The notes: generated from the letters alone by a model not told the origin. A stretch of DNA of 64,000 bases from Pseudomonadota bacterium (GCA_023391815.1 JAEWAF010000064.1:1-64000), one strand, 5' to 3'. Positions 15,801 through 25,259 are shown, counted from the first letter of the stretch. Numbers and translations are program-made.

Positions 15801-17948
15801 GTGGCTACTACCCAAGCAAACGTTTCTGAAGGAAAGTCCGAGCAGGTCGTTCCCGCGGCGGCGGGGGGCGGCGGTGGAATGCTGCGTCCGACGGCGAAAT
15901 ACGTCACTGGTGCGATTCTCCACTCCGCCATCGTCGATTCGTTCCGCAAGCTCGATCCCAGAGTGCAGATACGAAACCCGGTGATGTTCGTGGTGTTCGT
16001 CGGCAGTCTCTTCACGACCATCATCGGTATCGGCGCCGCCGCGGGACAGATCGAAGGCGCGGGCCGTCCAGGGTTTGTTCTCGCGATCGCCGCGTGGTTA
16101 TGGTTGACGGTCTTGTTTGCAAACTTCGCCGAAGCGCTGGCCGAGGGGCGCGGCAAGGCGCAGGCCGCCACCTTGCGATCGATGCGCAGGAACACCTACG
16201 CAAAGAAAATTACGGCCAGCAATCGCGCCGACTATAAATCGGCCGAAGCGAGCACCTTGCGTCGGGGCGACTTGGTGTTGGTCGAGAGTGGCGACACGAT
16301 TCCCGCCGACGGCGAGATCGTCGAAGGCGTCGCATCGGTGAACGAGAGCGCGGTCACAGGCGAATCGGCGCCGGTGCTGCGTGAAGCCGGCGGCGACTTC
16401 TCGTCGGTGACCGGCGGGACGCGCGTGCTATCCGACTGGATCGTCGTGCGCGTCACGGCGAGAGAAGGCGAAGGCTTTCTCGATCGCATGATCGCCATGG
16501 TCGAAGGCGCGAAGCGCGGCAAGACGCCGAATGAAATCGCATTGTCCATTCTGCTCGCGATGCTCACATTGGTGTTCCTGCTCGCCACCGCAACGCTCGC
16601 TCCGTTCTCTCAATTCGCTGTGGCCGCGGCAGGGCAGGGCTCGGTCGTCACGCTCACCGTGCTGGTCGCGTTGTTGGTCTGCTTGATCCCGACAACCATC
16701 GGAGCGCTGCTGTCCGCCATCGGCATCGCGGGGATGGATCGGATGGTTCGAGCGAACGTGATTGCGACGTCGGGTCGTGCTGTGGAAGCGGCGGGCGACG
16801 TCGATGTGCTGCTCTTGGACAAGACGGGTACGATCACGCTCGGCGACCGTCAGGCATCGGCGTTCGTGCCGGCCCCCGGCGTCACCGAACAGGAACTGGC
16901 GGATGTGGCGCAACTGGCGTCGCTGGCCGATGAAACGCCGGAGGGACGTTCCATCGTCGTGCTCGCGAAGCAGAAGTTCCAGCTTCGGGCGCGTGATCTC
17001 GCCACGGTCTCGCACACGTTCCACAAGTTCTCCGCGCAATCGCGGATGAGCGGCGTCGACCTGGAAGGTCGCAGTCTGCGCAAAGGCGCGGCCGATGCGA
17101 TTCGCAAGTTCGTCGAGGAACAAGGCGGCATCTGGCCCACCCGATTGAGCGAGTCGGTGGATTCGATTGCACGGCGAGGCGCCACTCCGATCGTCGTGAC
17201 CGACGGCAAACGCGTGCTCGGGGTGATCGAGCTGCGGGACGTGGTGAAGGGCGGCATTCGCGAGCGCTTCGCCGAGCTTCGTCAGATGGGCATCAAGACC
17301 ATCATGGTCACGGGCGACAATCGACTCACTGCGGCCGCGATTGCTGCCGAAGCGGGCGTGGATGACTTCCTCGCCGAAGCGACGCCGGAGAAGAAGCTCG
17401 CTTTGATCCGTAGCAACCAGAGCGAAGGCCGGCTGGTCGCGATGTGCGGCGACGGTACCAACGATGCTCCTGCACTGGCGCAAGCCGACGTGGCCGTGGC
17501 GATGAATACAGGCACTCAGGCGGCGAAAGAAGCCGGCAACATGGTCGATCTCGACTCCAATCCGACCAAGCTGATCGAGATCGTCGACGTGGGTAAACAA
17601 ATGCTGGTGACGCGCGGCGCGCTGACGACATTCTCCATCGCCAACGACGTCGCCAAGTATTTCGCCATCATTCCGGCGGCGTTCGCGGCCACTTATCCGG
17701 CGTTGAATGCGCTCAACGTGATGGGTTTGGAAAGTCCCGAGAGCGCGATCCTGTCGGCGGTGATCTTCAACGCCATCGTCATCGTGTTCCTCGTGCCGCT
17801 GGCCTTGCGTGGCGTGAAGACGCGCGCCACGTCGGCGGCGCTGTTGTTACGGCGGAATCTGTTGATCTACGGGCTCGGCGGTCTGGTCGTGCCGTTCATC
17901 GGCATCAAGTTGATCGACCTGTTGCTCGCGGCGTTCGGTCTGGTTTGA
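15801..17948 (+). CDS. kdpB: Potassium-transporting P-type ATPase subunit KdpB
   Basis: 715 residues. The GTG start at 15801 has AAAGG nine bases upstream; a TTG at 15792 overlapping the kdpA stop is the alternative. P-type ATPase motifs are all present: 'VTGES' (residues 185-189, actuator domain), 'DKTGTIT' with the phosphorylated D340, and 'MCGDGTNDAPALAQADVAVA' (hinge). It couples ATP hydrolysis to K+ uptake through KdpA. The N-terminus carries an extra ~30-residue Gly/Ala-rich stretch compared with E. coli KdpB. Confidence 0.97.
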   Translation: MATTQANVSEGKSEQVVPAAAGGGGGMLRPTAKYVTGAILHSAIVDSFRKLDPRVQIRNPVMFVVFVGSLFTTIIGIGAAAGQIEGAGRPGFVLAIAAWLWLTVLFANFAEALAEGRGKAQAATLRSMRRNTYAKKITASNRADYKSAEASTLRRGDLVLVESGDTIPADGEIVEGVASVNESAVTGESAPVLREAGGDFSSVTGGTRVLSDWIVVRVTAREGEGFLDRMIAMVEGAKRGKTPNEIALSILLAMLTLVFLLATATLAPFSQFAVAAAGQGSVVTLTVLVALLVCLIPTTIGALLSAIGIAGMDRMVRANVIATSGRAVEAAGDVDVLLLDKTGTITLGDRQASAFVPAPGVTEQELADVAQLASLADETPEGRSIVVLAKQKFQLRARDLATVSHTFHKFSAQSRMSGVDLEGRSLRKGAADAIRKFVEEQGGIWPTRLSESVDSIARRGATPIVVTDGKRVLGVIELRDVVKGGIRERFAELRQMGIKTIMVTGDNRLTAAAIAAEAGVDDFLAEATPEKKLALIRSNQSEGRLVAMCGDGTNDAPALAQADVAVAMNTGTQAAKEAGNMVDLDSNPTKLIEIVDVGKQMLVTRGALTTFSIANDVAKYFAIIPAAFAATYPALNALNVMGLESPESAILSAVIFNAIVIVFLVPLALRGVKTRATSAALLLRRNLLIYGLGGLVVPFIGIKLIDLLLAAFGLV

Positions 17949-17959
17949 GGCGTACTCTC

Positions 17960-18547
17960 ATGAATGAGCTTCGTCCTGCATTGGTTTCATTTCTATTGCT
18001 GACCGTGATCACAGGCGTGGTGTATCCGTTGGCAGTCACCGGGATCGGTCAGGCCGTGTTCTCGGACGCGGCGAACGGCAGCTTGATCCGCGAAGGTGAC
18101 AAGTCGATCGGCTCGCGTCTGATCGGCCAATCGTTCTCCGATCCTAAATATTTCTTCGGTCGACCCTCGGCCACGACGCCGCAGCCGTACAACGGGGCGG
18201 CGTCGAGCGGGTCGAACCTGGGCCCGACCAATCCCACGCTGGCGACCCTCATCACCGATCGAGTCGCGGCGCTGCGTGCCCTGGATCCTCAGAACGAGTC
18301 TCTGGTGCCCATCGACCTGGTGACCGCATCGGCCAGTGGACTCGATCCACATATCTCCCCGGCGGCCGCGGAGTATCAGGTTCCCAGGGTGGCTCGGTTG
18401 CGCAACCGACCCGAGGCGGAGATTCGCGCCTTGGTGAGGCAGGCCACCGAAGGCCGGACCTTCGGCATCCTTGGCGAGCCCCGAGTGAACGTGCTGCTGC
18501 TCAACCTGTCGTTGGACGGACGGAATCGCGGCGCGCCCACGAGTTGA
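17960..18547 (+). CDS. kdpC: Potassium-transporting ATPase subunit KdpC
   Basis: 195 residues: one N-terminal membrane helix ('LVSFLLLTVITGVVYPLAVT') and a periplasmic domain with 'GSRLIGQSFSDPKYFFGRPS' and 'SASGLDPHISPAAAEYQVPR', the KdpC signature blocks. It lies 11 bases after kdpB, with GAGG before the ATG. The usual sensor kinase/regulator genes kdpD and kdpE do not follow; the next gene is an iron permease fusion. Confidence 0.97.
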   Translation: MNELRPALVSFLLLTVITGVVYPLAVTGIGQAVFSDAANGSLIREGDKSIGSRLIGQSFSDPKYFFGRPSATTPQPYNGAASSGSNLGPTNPTLATLITDRVAALRALDPQNESLVPIDLVTASASGLDPHISPAAAEYQVPRVARLRNRPEAEIRALVRQATEGRTFGILGEPRVNVLLLNLSLDGRNRGAPTS

Positions 18548-18617
18548 GGCAATTTGCCGCAGTAAGGTGTCGCCGACTTCATTTGATTCGCGCCCCGTCG
18601 GTCGCTAGGCTGCGATC

Positions 18618-20600
18618 ATGAATCGGTTCTCATTCTCATCGGCTCGCGAGGCCTGGCTCTCGTGGGCGGTGGTATCGATCGCGTGGCTGTTGGTGTTTGG
18701 CGCGGGCCCGGCGTTGTCAGCGGAAGATGACAAGCTGGACCTGCAGGTTCGCCAGTTGTGGCAGCTCATCGATTATGTCGCGGTGGACTATGGGGGCGCC
18801 GTCGCCGATGGCCAGGTCACCCATCCCGGCGAATTCCGGGAAATGTTGGAGTTCACGGCCACGATCCGGGAGCGATTGGATTCGCTGCCCGCGCGCGACG
18901 GTCGCGAGCAGCTCACTCAGCAAAGCCAACTGTTGGAAACGGCCGTCTCTCAGCAAGCCGACGCCGCGAAGGTCGCGCAGCTTGCGCATGCGCTCGCCAA
19001 TCAGCTGCTGATCACTTATCCGGTGCCGATCGCGCCGAAGTCCGCTCCCGATCTCGCTCGCGGCTCGGCGCTTTATCAAGAGCAATGTAGTGCTTGCCAT
19101 GGCGCCACCGGTCATGGCGACGGTCCCGCTGCCGCCAAACTCGAGCCGCCGCCGGTGGCATTCACCGATGCGAGTCGCGCCCGTGTGCGCAGCCTCTACT
19201 CTCTATTCGAAGCGATCAGCCAAGGGGTGTCGGGCACGGCCATGCCGAGCTTCGCGTCGTTGTCGCCCGAAGATCGCTGGGCGCTGAGCTTTTATGTTGG
19301 AACGCTGGCTTATCCCGAGCCGACCCGTCAGACCGGTGCGAGGCTTTGGCAGCAGGATCCAGCGATGCGCGATCGCATCCCGGATCTGAATACGCTGGTG
19401 CGCCAGACCGAGAATGAACTGGCCACAGACTTGGGCGAGGATCGCGCGTCGGCGTTGCTTGCTTACCTGCGTGCGACACCATCGGCATTGGGTCAAGAGA
19501 CCGGCGTGGCGCTCGCGCGATCCCGTTTGCATCAGAGCATCGCGGCCTATCGAGCCGGCAACAAGGACGAGGCTGCGCGATTGGCATTGTCGTCGTACCT
19601 CGATGGCATCGAGCCCATCGAGCCGCGACTGGCGGCGAGAGATGCGAAGCTGCTGACCCGTATCGAAGGAGTGATGGCCGAGTATCGAGCCCGGCTCGAT
19701 CGGGGCGCGACACCTGATGAAGTGGCGGAACAGCTCGCGGCGGTCGAAGAAGTGTTGAACGACGCGAGCAAAGTCCTCGATCAGAACAACACAGGCGCGG
19801 CCACGACGTTCATCGCGAGCTTCACGATCCTGGTGCGCGAAGGAATGGAAGCTCTGTTGCTGGTCGTCGCCATCGTCGCGTTTCTGCGCAAGTCGAACCG
19901 ACAGGAATTGATGCCCTATGTTCATGGCGGCTGGATTTCGGCGCTCGCCGCCGGCGGCGTGACCTGGCTGGTCGCGAGATATCTCATCGACATCAGCGGC
20001 GCGAGCCGTGAGCTCACGGAAGGATATGCATCGTTGTTTGCCGCGTTCATTTTGCTGACCGTCGGTTTATGGATGCATCAGAAAAGCGTCGCCGGGCACT
20101 GGCAACGCTATTTCCAGAACAATCTGTCCGGAATCTTGCGAGGCCGCTCGGCGTGGTTGCTCGCCGGTCTGGCATTCCTGATGGTGTATCGGGAAGTGTT
20201 CGAGACGATTTTGTTCTACGCGGCGCTCGGTAGCGAAGGCAACGGGGCTGCGACGCTGGCGGGATTCGTTGCAGGCTCGGCGGTGCTGGCGCTCGTTGCC
20301 ACCGCGCTGTTGAAATTCAGCGCGCATCTGCCGATCGGCAAGTTCTTCTCGTGGAGCTCGATCCTGATTGCCGTGCTCGCCGTGATACTTGCGGGCAAGG
20401 GCGCCGAAGCGCTGCAGGAGGCGGGAATCCTGTCGGTACAAACATTGCCCTTGCCGCGGATCGAGCTGATGGGCGTGTTTCCTTCCGTGCAGACGCTCTT
20501 GTTACAAGCAATCGTCGCGATCGCTGCGATCGCGGGCTTTGCATATAACGCGCGATCCGCCAAGAATCGCACATCGAGCAACGCGGTGGCGCCGCGCTAA
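18618..20600 (+). CDS. Cytochrome c-FTR1 fusion, iron permease
   Basis: 660 residues. A signal peptide/N-terminal helix (residues ~10-35) is followed by a helical periplasmic region, then a cytochrome c domain with a single heme site 'CSACH' (C157, C160, H161), a Met-containing 'GVSGTAMPSFASLSPEDRWA' loop, and a C-terminal FTR1 domain of about seven membrane helices. Two REGLE-type iron motifs are present: 'REGME' (R407) and 'REVFE' (R525). FTR1 permeases import ferric iron coupled to ferrous oxidation, and the fused cytochrome would take the electron. No multicopper oxidase or EfeO-type gene is beside it. Confidence 0.93.
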   Translation: MNRFSFSSAREAWLSWAVVSIAWLLVFGAGPALSAEDDKLDLQVRQLWQLIDYVAVDYGGAVADGQVTHPGEFREMLEFTATIRERLDSLPARDGREQLTQQSQLLETAVSQQADAAKVAQLAHALANQLLITYPVPIAPKSAPDLARGSALYQEQCSACHGATGHGDGPAAAKLEPPPVAFTDASRARVRSLYSLFEAISQGVSGTAMPSFASLSPEDRWALSFYVGTLAYPEPTRQTGARLWQQDPAMRDRIPDLNTLVRQTENELATDLGEDRASALLAYLRATPSALGQETGVALARSRLHQSIAAYRAGNKDEAARLALSSYLDGIEPIEPRLAARDAKLLTRIEGVMAEYRARLDRGATPDEVAEQLAAVEEVLNDASKVLDQNNTGAATTFIASFTILVREGMEALLLVVAIVAFLRKSNRQELMPYVHGGWISALAAGGVTWLVARYLIDISGASRELTEGYASLFAAFILLTVGLWMHQKSVAGHWQRYFQNNLSGILRGRSAWLLAGLAFLMVYREVFETILFYAALGSEGNGAATLAGFVAGSAVLALVATALLKFSAHLPIGKFFSWSSILIAVLAVILAGKGAEALQEAGILSVQTLPLPRIELMGVFPSVQTLLLQAIVAIAAIAGFAYNARSAKNRTSSNAVAPR

Positions 20601-20612
20601 GCGACGCCACCG
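20584..20612. terminator. Weak convergent hairpin after the FTR1 gene
   Basis: CGGTGGCG (20584-20591) pairs with CGCCACCG (20605-20612) around a 13-base loop containing the FTR1 stop codon. The amidohydrolase gene on the other strand ends at 20622. There is no T run and the loop is long, so it is only a candidate. Confidence 0.3.
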
Positions 20613-20621
20613 TGGATCGAA

Positions 20622-21956
20622 TCAGCGCTGCATCTTCCCGTCGCGCTTGATCACCTCACCGCCCTTCATCACGAACTCCACGCGCTGCAGTTCGGTGATG
20701 TCGTTGAGCGGATCGCCTTTCACCGCGACGATGTCGGCATAACGGCCGGCTTGCACCGAGCCGATGTCTTCCGGCGTGCCGATCAGCTCGGCGGCATTGC
20801 GGGTCGCGGTGAAGATCGCATCCATCGGCGTGAGGCCGGCTTTCACCAGCAACGCGAATTCCTCGGCCTTGTTGCGATTCGACGTGGCGCCCTGGTCGGT
20901 GCCGAACGCAATCTTCACTCCGGCTTTGTAAGCACGCCCGGCATTTCCGATCATGGTCGGCGTGACGGCGATGGCTTTCTCGGCCACGGTTGGCGGCAAC
21001 TGCTCCGGCGTCTTGATGGCAGTCTGATAGATCGCATCGGCGACCAGCAGCGTCGGCACCAGGAACGTGCCGTGTTGTTTCATCAGCTTGTAGCTCTCCG
21101 CATCGGCGTAGGTGCCGTGCTCGATGGAGTCCACGCCCGCGAGAATGGCGTGATCGATCGCTTTCTTGCCGTGCGCGTGAGCTGCGACTTTGAGCCCGAG
21201 CTCATGCGCCGTGTCGATGACCGTCTTCATTTCTTCGTCGGTCATGGTCATGTGAGTCGGATCGTCGCCGATCGAGCCGACGCCGCCGCTCGGCATGATT
21301 TTGATGACGGTAGCGCCACGGCGGCGGTGTTCGCGAACCTTGATGCGGGCGTCCTCCGCGCTGTCGACGATGGATGCCTCACGCCCTTCGAACACCAGAT
21401 CCGGACGCAGGCCGTTGGCGCGATCCGAATGCCCGCCGGTCGGCCCAAGCGCTTCGAGCGCGGTCCACAAGCGAGGCCCGACGATCTTTCCCGCCTCGAT
21501 AGCACGAATCAGCGCCGGCGCCGTGAGCGGGCCGGAGCCCAGATCGCGCACGGTGGTGAATCCCAGCTCCACTTCGCGACGCGCGTTGAGCGTTCCGGCG
21601 ATCACCGCGTCACCTTCGCTCTGGGTGAAACGATTCATCGGCCGACGGTCGCCGCTGGAGGAAATGTGATCGTGCGATTCGATGAAGCCCGGCAGCACGG
21701 TGGCCGATGAAAGATCGATCACTTCGGCACCGGCGGGCGTGACGAAACCATTCTGCACGGAGACGATGCGCTGATCCTTGATGACGATGGAGACCTTGCT
21801 CTTCGGCGCGGCGGCGACGCCGTCGATGAGCGTGCCGGCGTGAATCACCACGTCTTTGGCCATCGCGGGTCCGGCCATCACGGCGGCCACAGCGGTCAGC
21901 GAGATGAGCGCCTTCTTCACCGCATTCGCAATTCGAACGTTGTTGTTTGTTGTCAT
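20622..21956 (-). CDS. Exported metal-dependent amidohydrolase (imidazolonepropionase/prolidase-like)
   Basis: 444 residues from the ATG at 21956, preceded by GAGGG; the upstream frame is not needed. A signal peptide ends 'GPAMAKD'. The amidohydrolase-superfamily barrel shows 'GFIESHDHISS' (HxH metal site), 'TTVRDLGSG', 'KIMPSGG' (bridging Lys), 'VAAHAHGKKAI' (His), 'SIEHGTYAD' (His) and 'AFGTDQGA' (Asp), with 'GRYADIVAVKGDPL' at the end. Exported members of this group hydrolyse dipeptides, lactones or related amides. A second paralogue-like enzyme is at 52115. Confidence 0.9.
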   Translation of the reverse strand: MTTNNNVRIANAVKKALISLTAVAAVMAGPAMAKDVVIHAGTLIDGVAAAPKSKVSIVIKDQRIVSVQNGFVTPAGAEVIDLSSATVLPGFIESHDHISSSGDRRPMNRFTQSEGDAVIAGTLNARREVELGFTTVRDLGSGPLTAPALIRAIEAGKIVGPRLWTALEALGPTGGHSDRANGLRPDLVFEGREASIVDSAEDARIKVREHRRRGATVIKIMPSGGVGSIGDDPTHMTMTDEEMKTVIDTAHELGLKVAAHAHGKKAIDHAILAGVDSIEHGTYADAESYKLMKQHGTFLVPTLLVADAIYQTAIKTPEQLPPTVAEKAIAVTPTMIGNAGRAYKAGVKIAFGTDQGATSNRNKAEEFALLVKAGLTPMDAIFTATRNAAELIGTPEDIGSVQAGRYADIVAVKGDPLNDITELQRVEFVMKGGEVIKRDGKMQR

Positions 21957-22240
21957 CCGGCGGCCCTCGCAACAGTTGCTAAAAGAGTGAGTGCAACTGA
22001 GCGTACACGCGAGGGGAAACGACTTTTTTGCGAATCGCATTAAGAGTGACAGAGGGGAAGCATGATTCATGCGCCGAGTGGGGCCGGAGGTGATACGAAT
22101 TCCACGGCAAGTTCCCCGGCGATTGCTGAATTCCAAGCAACACGTTGTTACGCGCCGAGCGATTTATTCGAGCGGCATTGCAGGCGCAAGCTCCGTTCCA
22201 CGTCGCAGCAATGCGATGGTGAATAAAAGTTTAGGAGACG
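21957..22240. other. Divergent intergenic region, no gene seen
   Basis: 284 bases between the amidohydrolase (leftward) and the outer-membrane barrel (rightward). It must carry both promoters. I see no convincing -35/-10 pair, no long inverted repeat and no small gene with a ribosome site. The rightward gene has TAGGAG nine bases before its ATG. Confidence 0.5.
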
Positions 22241-22864
22241 ATGATGTTGACGAAGAAAAGCCTGATTGGATTGGCGACCGTGGGCGTGCTTGCCGGTGCC
22301 GCTGTACCGGCGGTGGCGCAGGTGACCGCGGGTAGCCAGGAAGTTCATGCCTATGTGGGCGAGGCGTTCGGCGACGATCTGAGCGATCGTAGAATCAACG
22401 GGCGCACACCGAAGCTCGATGACGATCTCACTTATGGCTTGCGCTACGGTTACAACTTCACCGATGCATTGGGCCTTGAATTGTCCTTGGGTCGGACCAA
22501 TACGTCCGTGACGGGTCTGCCCACGGGCGACATCGACCTCGACCTCACCACGTTCGATGTCGACGCGATTTATCACTTCAATCCGGGCAGCCGCTTCGTG
22601 CCCTACGTGCTCGCGGGCATCGGCTATGCCAGCGCGGACCTCGACCGGCCGATCATCGGAACGATCAACGGCGGCCCGGTGGCACGCATCGAGGACGACA
22701 ACGGCTTCACGTTGAACGCCGGCGTCGGCGCCAAGTACTTCGTGACCGACAACGTCTCGCTGCGACTGGACGCGCGCTATCGCTATCTCGATAAGGTGAT
22801 CGATCGCTACGACGATTCCTTGAACACGTTCGAGACGACCTTCGGCGTGGGCTTCCGGTTCTAA
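22241..22864 (+). CDS. Outer-membrane beta-barrel protein (OmpA-like barrel)
   Basis: 207 residues, signal peptide ending 'AAVPAVAQ'. The mature part is an eight-strand-type barrel: 'EVHAYVGEAFGDD', 'LTYGLRYGYNFTDALGLELS', 'VPYVLAGIGYASA', 'LNAGVGAKYFVTDNVSLRLD' and a final strand 'FETTFGVGFRF' ending in Phe, as required for BAM-mediated insertion. There is no peptidoglycan-binding OmpA C-terminal domain. Function is unknown. TAGGAG precedes a double ATG (22241/22244). The stop overlaps the convergent alcohol dehydrogenase stop. Confidence 0.85.
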   Translation: MMLTKKSLIGLATVGVLAGAAVPAVAQVTAGSQEVHAYVGEAFGDDLSDRRINGRTPKLDDDLTYGLRYGYNFTDALGLELSLGRTNTSVTGLPTGDIDLDLTTFDVDAIYHFNPGSRFVPYVLAGIGYASADLDRPIIGTINGGPVARIEDDNGFTLNAGVGAKYFVTDNVSLRLDARYRYLDKVIDRYDDSLNTFETTFGVGFRF

Positions 22865-23988
22865 CTTTCCTTCGAGTCTGGCGGGACGCGCACGACGACT
22901 TTGCCTCGGGCGTGCCATCCTGCCAGATACTCGATGGCCTTCGACGTTTCCTCGAGCGGGAAGCTCCGGTCAATGACCGAGGTGAGCTTCCCGTCGCGCG
23001 CGAGCCGGGCTAGAACATTCAGATCGTCCGGGGTCAGCCGGGCGACGAAGAACACGAATTTCTCGTCGACGAACCAGGATAACGCCAGGCCGCGGATGAC
23101 GCCCCAGAACGTGCCGATCCACGGGCCATCTTTGGGCGCGCCGACGATGACGACAGTGCCGTTCGGTTTGAGGGCGCGCCGCAGATCCAGGGCAGAACGA
23201 TTGCCAACGTTATCGATGATGACGTCATAGCGCTCGCTCGCCGTAGTGAAGTCTTCTTTTTTGTAATCGACCACTCGATCCGCCCCGAGCGAGCGCACGA
23301 GCTCGACGTTTCTGGTACTGCACACGCCAGTGACCTCGGCGCCCAATGACTTGGCGATCTGAACGGCATAGGTGCCGACGCCACCCGATGCGCCATTGAT
23401 CAGGACTTTCTGGCTGGCCCGAACGTGCGCCTGGTCGCGCAGCGCTTGTAATGCCGTTACGGCCGCAATAGGAATCGCCGCGGCTTGCTCGAATGTGAGA
23501 TTGGCAGGCTTGCTGGCGAGCGCGCGATTTTCGGAAACGACGACGTACTCGGCGAATGCGCCGCCACGCGCGCCGAACACTTCGTCGCCGGGCTTGAAGC
23601 GCGTCACCTCTTTGCCGACCGATTCGACGATTCCCGCGAAGTCGACGCCGACGCTCGGGTCTTCGGGTGCGCCCAGCCCGCTTCCCAGGCGCATGATGTA
23701 GGGCTGCCCGGCGACGCCATGCCAGTCGAGCGGGTTGACCGCCGCCGCTCGTACCCGAACCAGCACTTCGTCATCGGCGGGAGTCGGCTTGGCGATGTCC
23801 TCGACCGTCAGCACCGCCGGCGATCCATAACATCGTTGCCTGACCGCTTTCATCTTGAACTGTGTGCCTTGCGTGGACGCGACTGGCGCGGGACAAGGGG
23901 CGTCATGGCTCAGCATGACCGCGAGCGACACGATCGCCAACGCGAACACCGCGGCCACGCCGATAAGAATGCGCTTTTTCAAAATCAT
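22861..23988 (-). CDS. NAD(P)-dependent alcohol dehydrogenase / quinone oxidoreductase-like MDR, membrane-anchored
   Basis: 375 residues from the ATG at 23988 with an AGGGAG site. Unusually for the family, residues 5-25 are a hydrophobic helix ('ILIGVAAVFALAIVSLAVML'), so the enzyme may be anchored or exported. The medium-chain dehydrogenase fold follows: 'VRVRAAAVNPLDW', 'VGVDFAGIVESVG', 'FKPGDEVFG' and the Rossmann motif 'VLINGASGGVGTYAVQIAKSLG'. No structural or catalytic zinc cysteines are seen, which points to the quinone-oxidoreductase branch. The substrate is unknown. Confidence 0.85.
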   Translation of the reverse strand: MILKKRILIGVAAVFALAIVSLAVMLSHDAPCPAPVASTQGTQFKMKAVRQRCYGSPAVLTVEDIAKPTPADDEVLVRVRAAAVNPLDWHGVAGQPYIMRLGSGLGAPEDPSVGVDFAGIVESVGKEVTRFKPGDEVFGARGGAFAEYVVVSENRALASKPANLTFEQAAAIPIAAVTALQALRDQAHVRASQKVLINGASGGVGTYAVQIAKSLGAEVTGVCSTRNVELVRSLGADRVVDYKKEDFTTASERYDVIIDNVGNRSALDLRRALKPNGTVVIVGAPKDGPWIGTFWGVIRGLALSWFVDEKFVFFVARLTPDDLNVLARLARDGKLTSVIDRSFPLEETSKAIEYLAGWHARGKVVVRVPPDSKES

Positions 23989-24170
23989 GAGTGTTCTCCC
24001 TGTCGGTTTCGGCCGGACTATGAAAGCGAGCAGTCGAGAAAACGAGCGCATGCGACGAGCGCCGGTCCGGGCGTCTCGAGCGACGATTCCGGCGGATGAA
24101 CGGCGGACCGGGCACTTACGGAGCGGATAAACTGCGGGCGAACGCGGCGCTCAGGATCTATAGTTGGCTC

Positions 24171-25259
24171 ATGTCATCCGCGATTGGCGACCCACGAATC
24201 ATGCAAGCGCGTCCGCGAGGCCTGGCGCTCGCGTTCGGCTGGCGTCGATGGGTGCTGGCGCTGAGCTTGGGGACGCTATTCGGCGCGGCGAACAGCCTGC
24301 CGTCCTCGGCCCCCACGGCGGATATCACGATCGGTCATGCAATCGTGGTGAGCTTGGTGGCGATGCTGGCTTTTGGACTGTTCGAACAGCGCCCGATGCG
24401 ATTGCCGTCCTGGCTGTCGCGTTGGGTTCTTCAGGTCGTGGGTGTGGTCGCAGCCGTTCTTGTCGGCGCGCTACTCGCGCACTCGGTCTCGATGGCCATC
24501 GACATTCATTCGGCGCACGAGCCGGCGCAGATGAAGGCACTGCTCGCGCTCATCGTGGAAGGGCTGCTGTTCGGGCCCTGGATTGCGCTCGTGGCGATGC
24601 TCCGGCAACGGGATGTCTTTGCTCGCGATCAAGCCCTGGCATTCGAGCTGGAGCGCAGTGAGCTCGAGCGCCAGGCGCTCGACGCGCGCCTGCGACTGTT
24701 GCAGGCGCAGGTGAAACCTCACTTTCTGTTCAACACGCTCGCGAACGTGCAAGCGCTGGTCAATGCAGGCTCGCCGCGAGCGTCGCAAGTGCTGGCGAAC
24801 CTGATCGCGTACCTCCGGGCGGCCGTCCCCCGAATGCAGGAGCAGGCGACGACGCTCGAGCAAGAGTTGGATCTGGTGCGAGCCTACCTGGAGCTGATGC
24901 AAATGCGGATGCCGGATCGATTGCAGTTCGTCTTGCGAATCGAACCGGCGGCCGCAAAGTGTCAAAGTCCGCCGATGACGTTGCTCACGCTCGTCGAGAA
25001 TGCCGTCCAACATGGCATCGATCCAAGCGAAGAGGGCGGGCGCATTGACCTCGATGCGTGGCTGCGCGACGGCCGTTGTTTGGTGCGGGTCGTAGATACG
25101 GGCGTGGGAATGAAGATGCACGGAAGCGGCCTCGGCACCGGGCTAGGCACGTTGCGCGAGCGGATGCAGCTTGCGTTCGGCGGCGACGCTCAACTGCATC
25201 TCACCGAGATCGAGCCGCATGGCGTCTGCGCCGAGCTGAATTTTCCCGCCCGCGCATGA
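24171..25259 (+). CDS. LytS-type sensor histidine kinase
   Basis: 362 residues from the ATG at 24171; 24201 is an alternative. Four membrane helices occupy residues ~15-145, with no separate sensor domain. A coiled segment ('ALAFELERSELERQALDARL') leads to the His_kinase domain 'LLQAQVKPHFLFNTLANVQA' with phospho-accepting H184, then an HATPase domain ('TLLTLVENAVQHGI', 'VRVVDTGVGM', 'GLGTGLGTLRERM'). Its stop overlaps the start of the LytTR regulator (ATGA), so the two form a coupled two-component operon. The signal is unknown. Confidence 0.92.
   Translation: MSSAIGDPRIMQARPRGLALAFGWRRWVLALSLGTLFGAANSLPSSAPTADITIGHAIVVSLVAMLAFGLFEQRPMRLPSWLSRWVLQVVGVVAAVLVGALLAHSVSMAIDIHSAHEPAQMKALLALIVEGLLFGPWIALVAMLRQRDVFARDQALAFELERSELERQALDARLRLLQAQVKPHFLFNTLANVQALVNAGSPRASQVLANLIAYLRAAVPRMQEQATTLEQELDLVRAYLELMQMRMPDRLQFVLRIEPAAAKCQSPPMTLLTLVENAVQHGIDPSEEGGRIDLDAWLRDGRCLVRVVDTGVGMKMHGSGLGTGLGTLRERMQLAFGGDAQLHLTEIEPHGVCAELNFPARA

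Noticed and set aside
14533..17600. Long minus-strand frames opposite kdpA and kdpB
   Set aside because: Both are composition artefacts opposite unmistakable Kdp subunits.
18618..20600. Possibility that the region after kdpC is a frameshifted kdpD
   Set aside because: The translation is a continuous cytochrome c-FTR1 protein with both iron motifs and no kinase motif.
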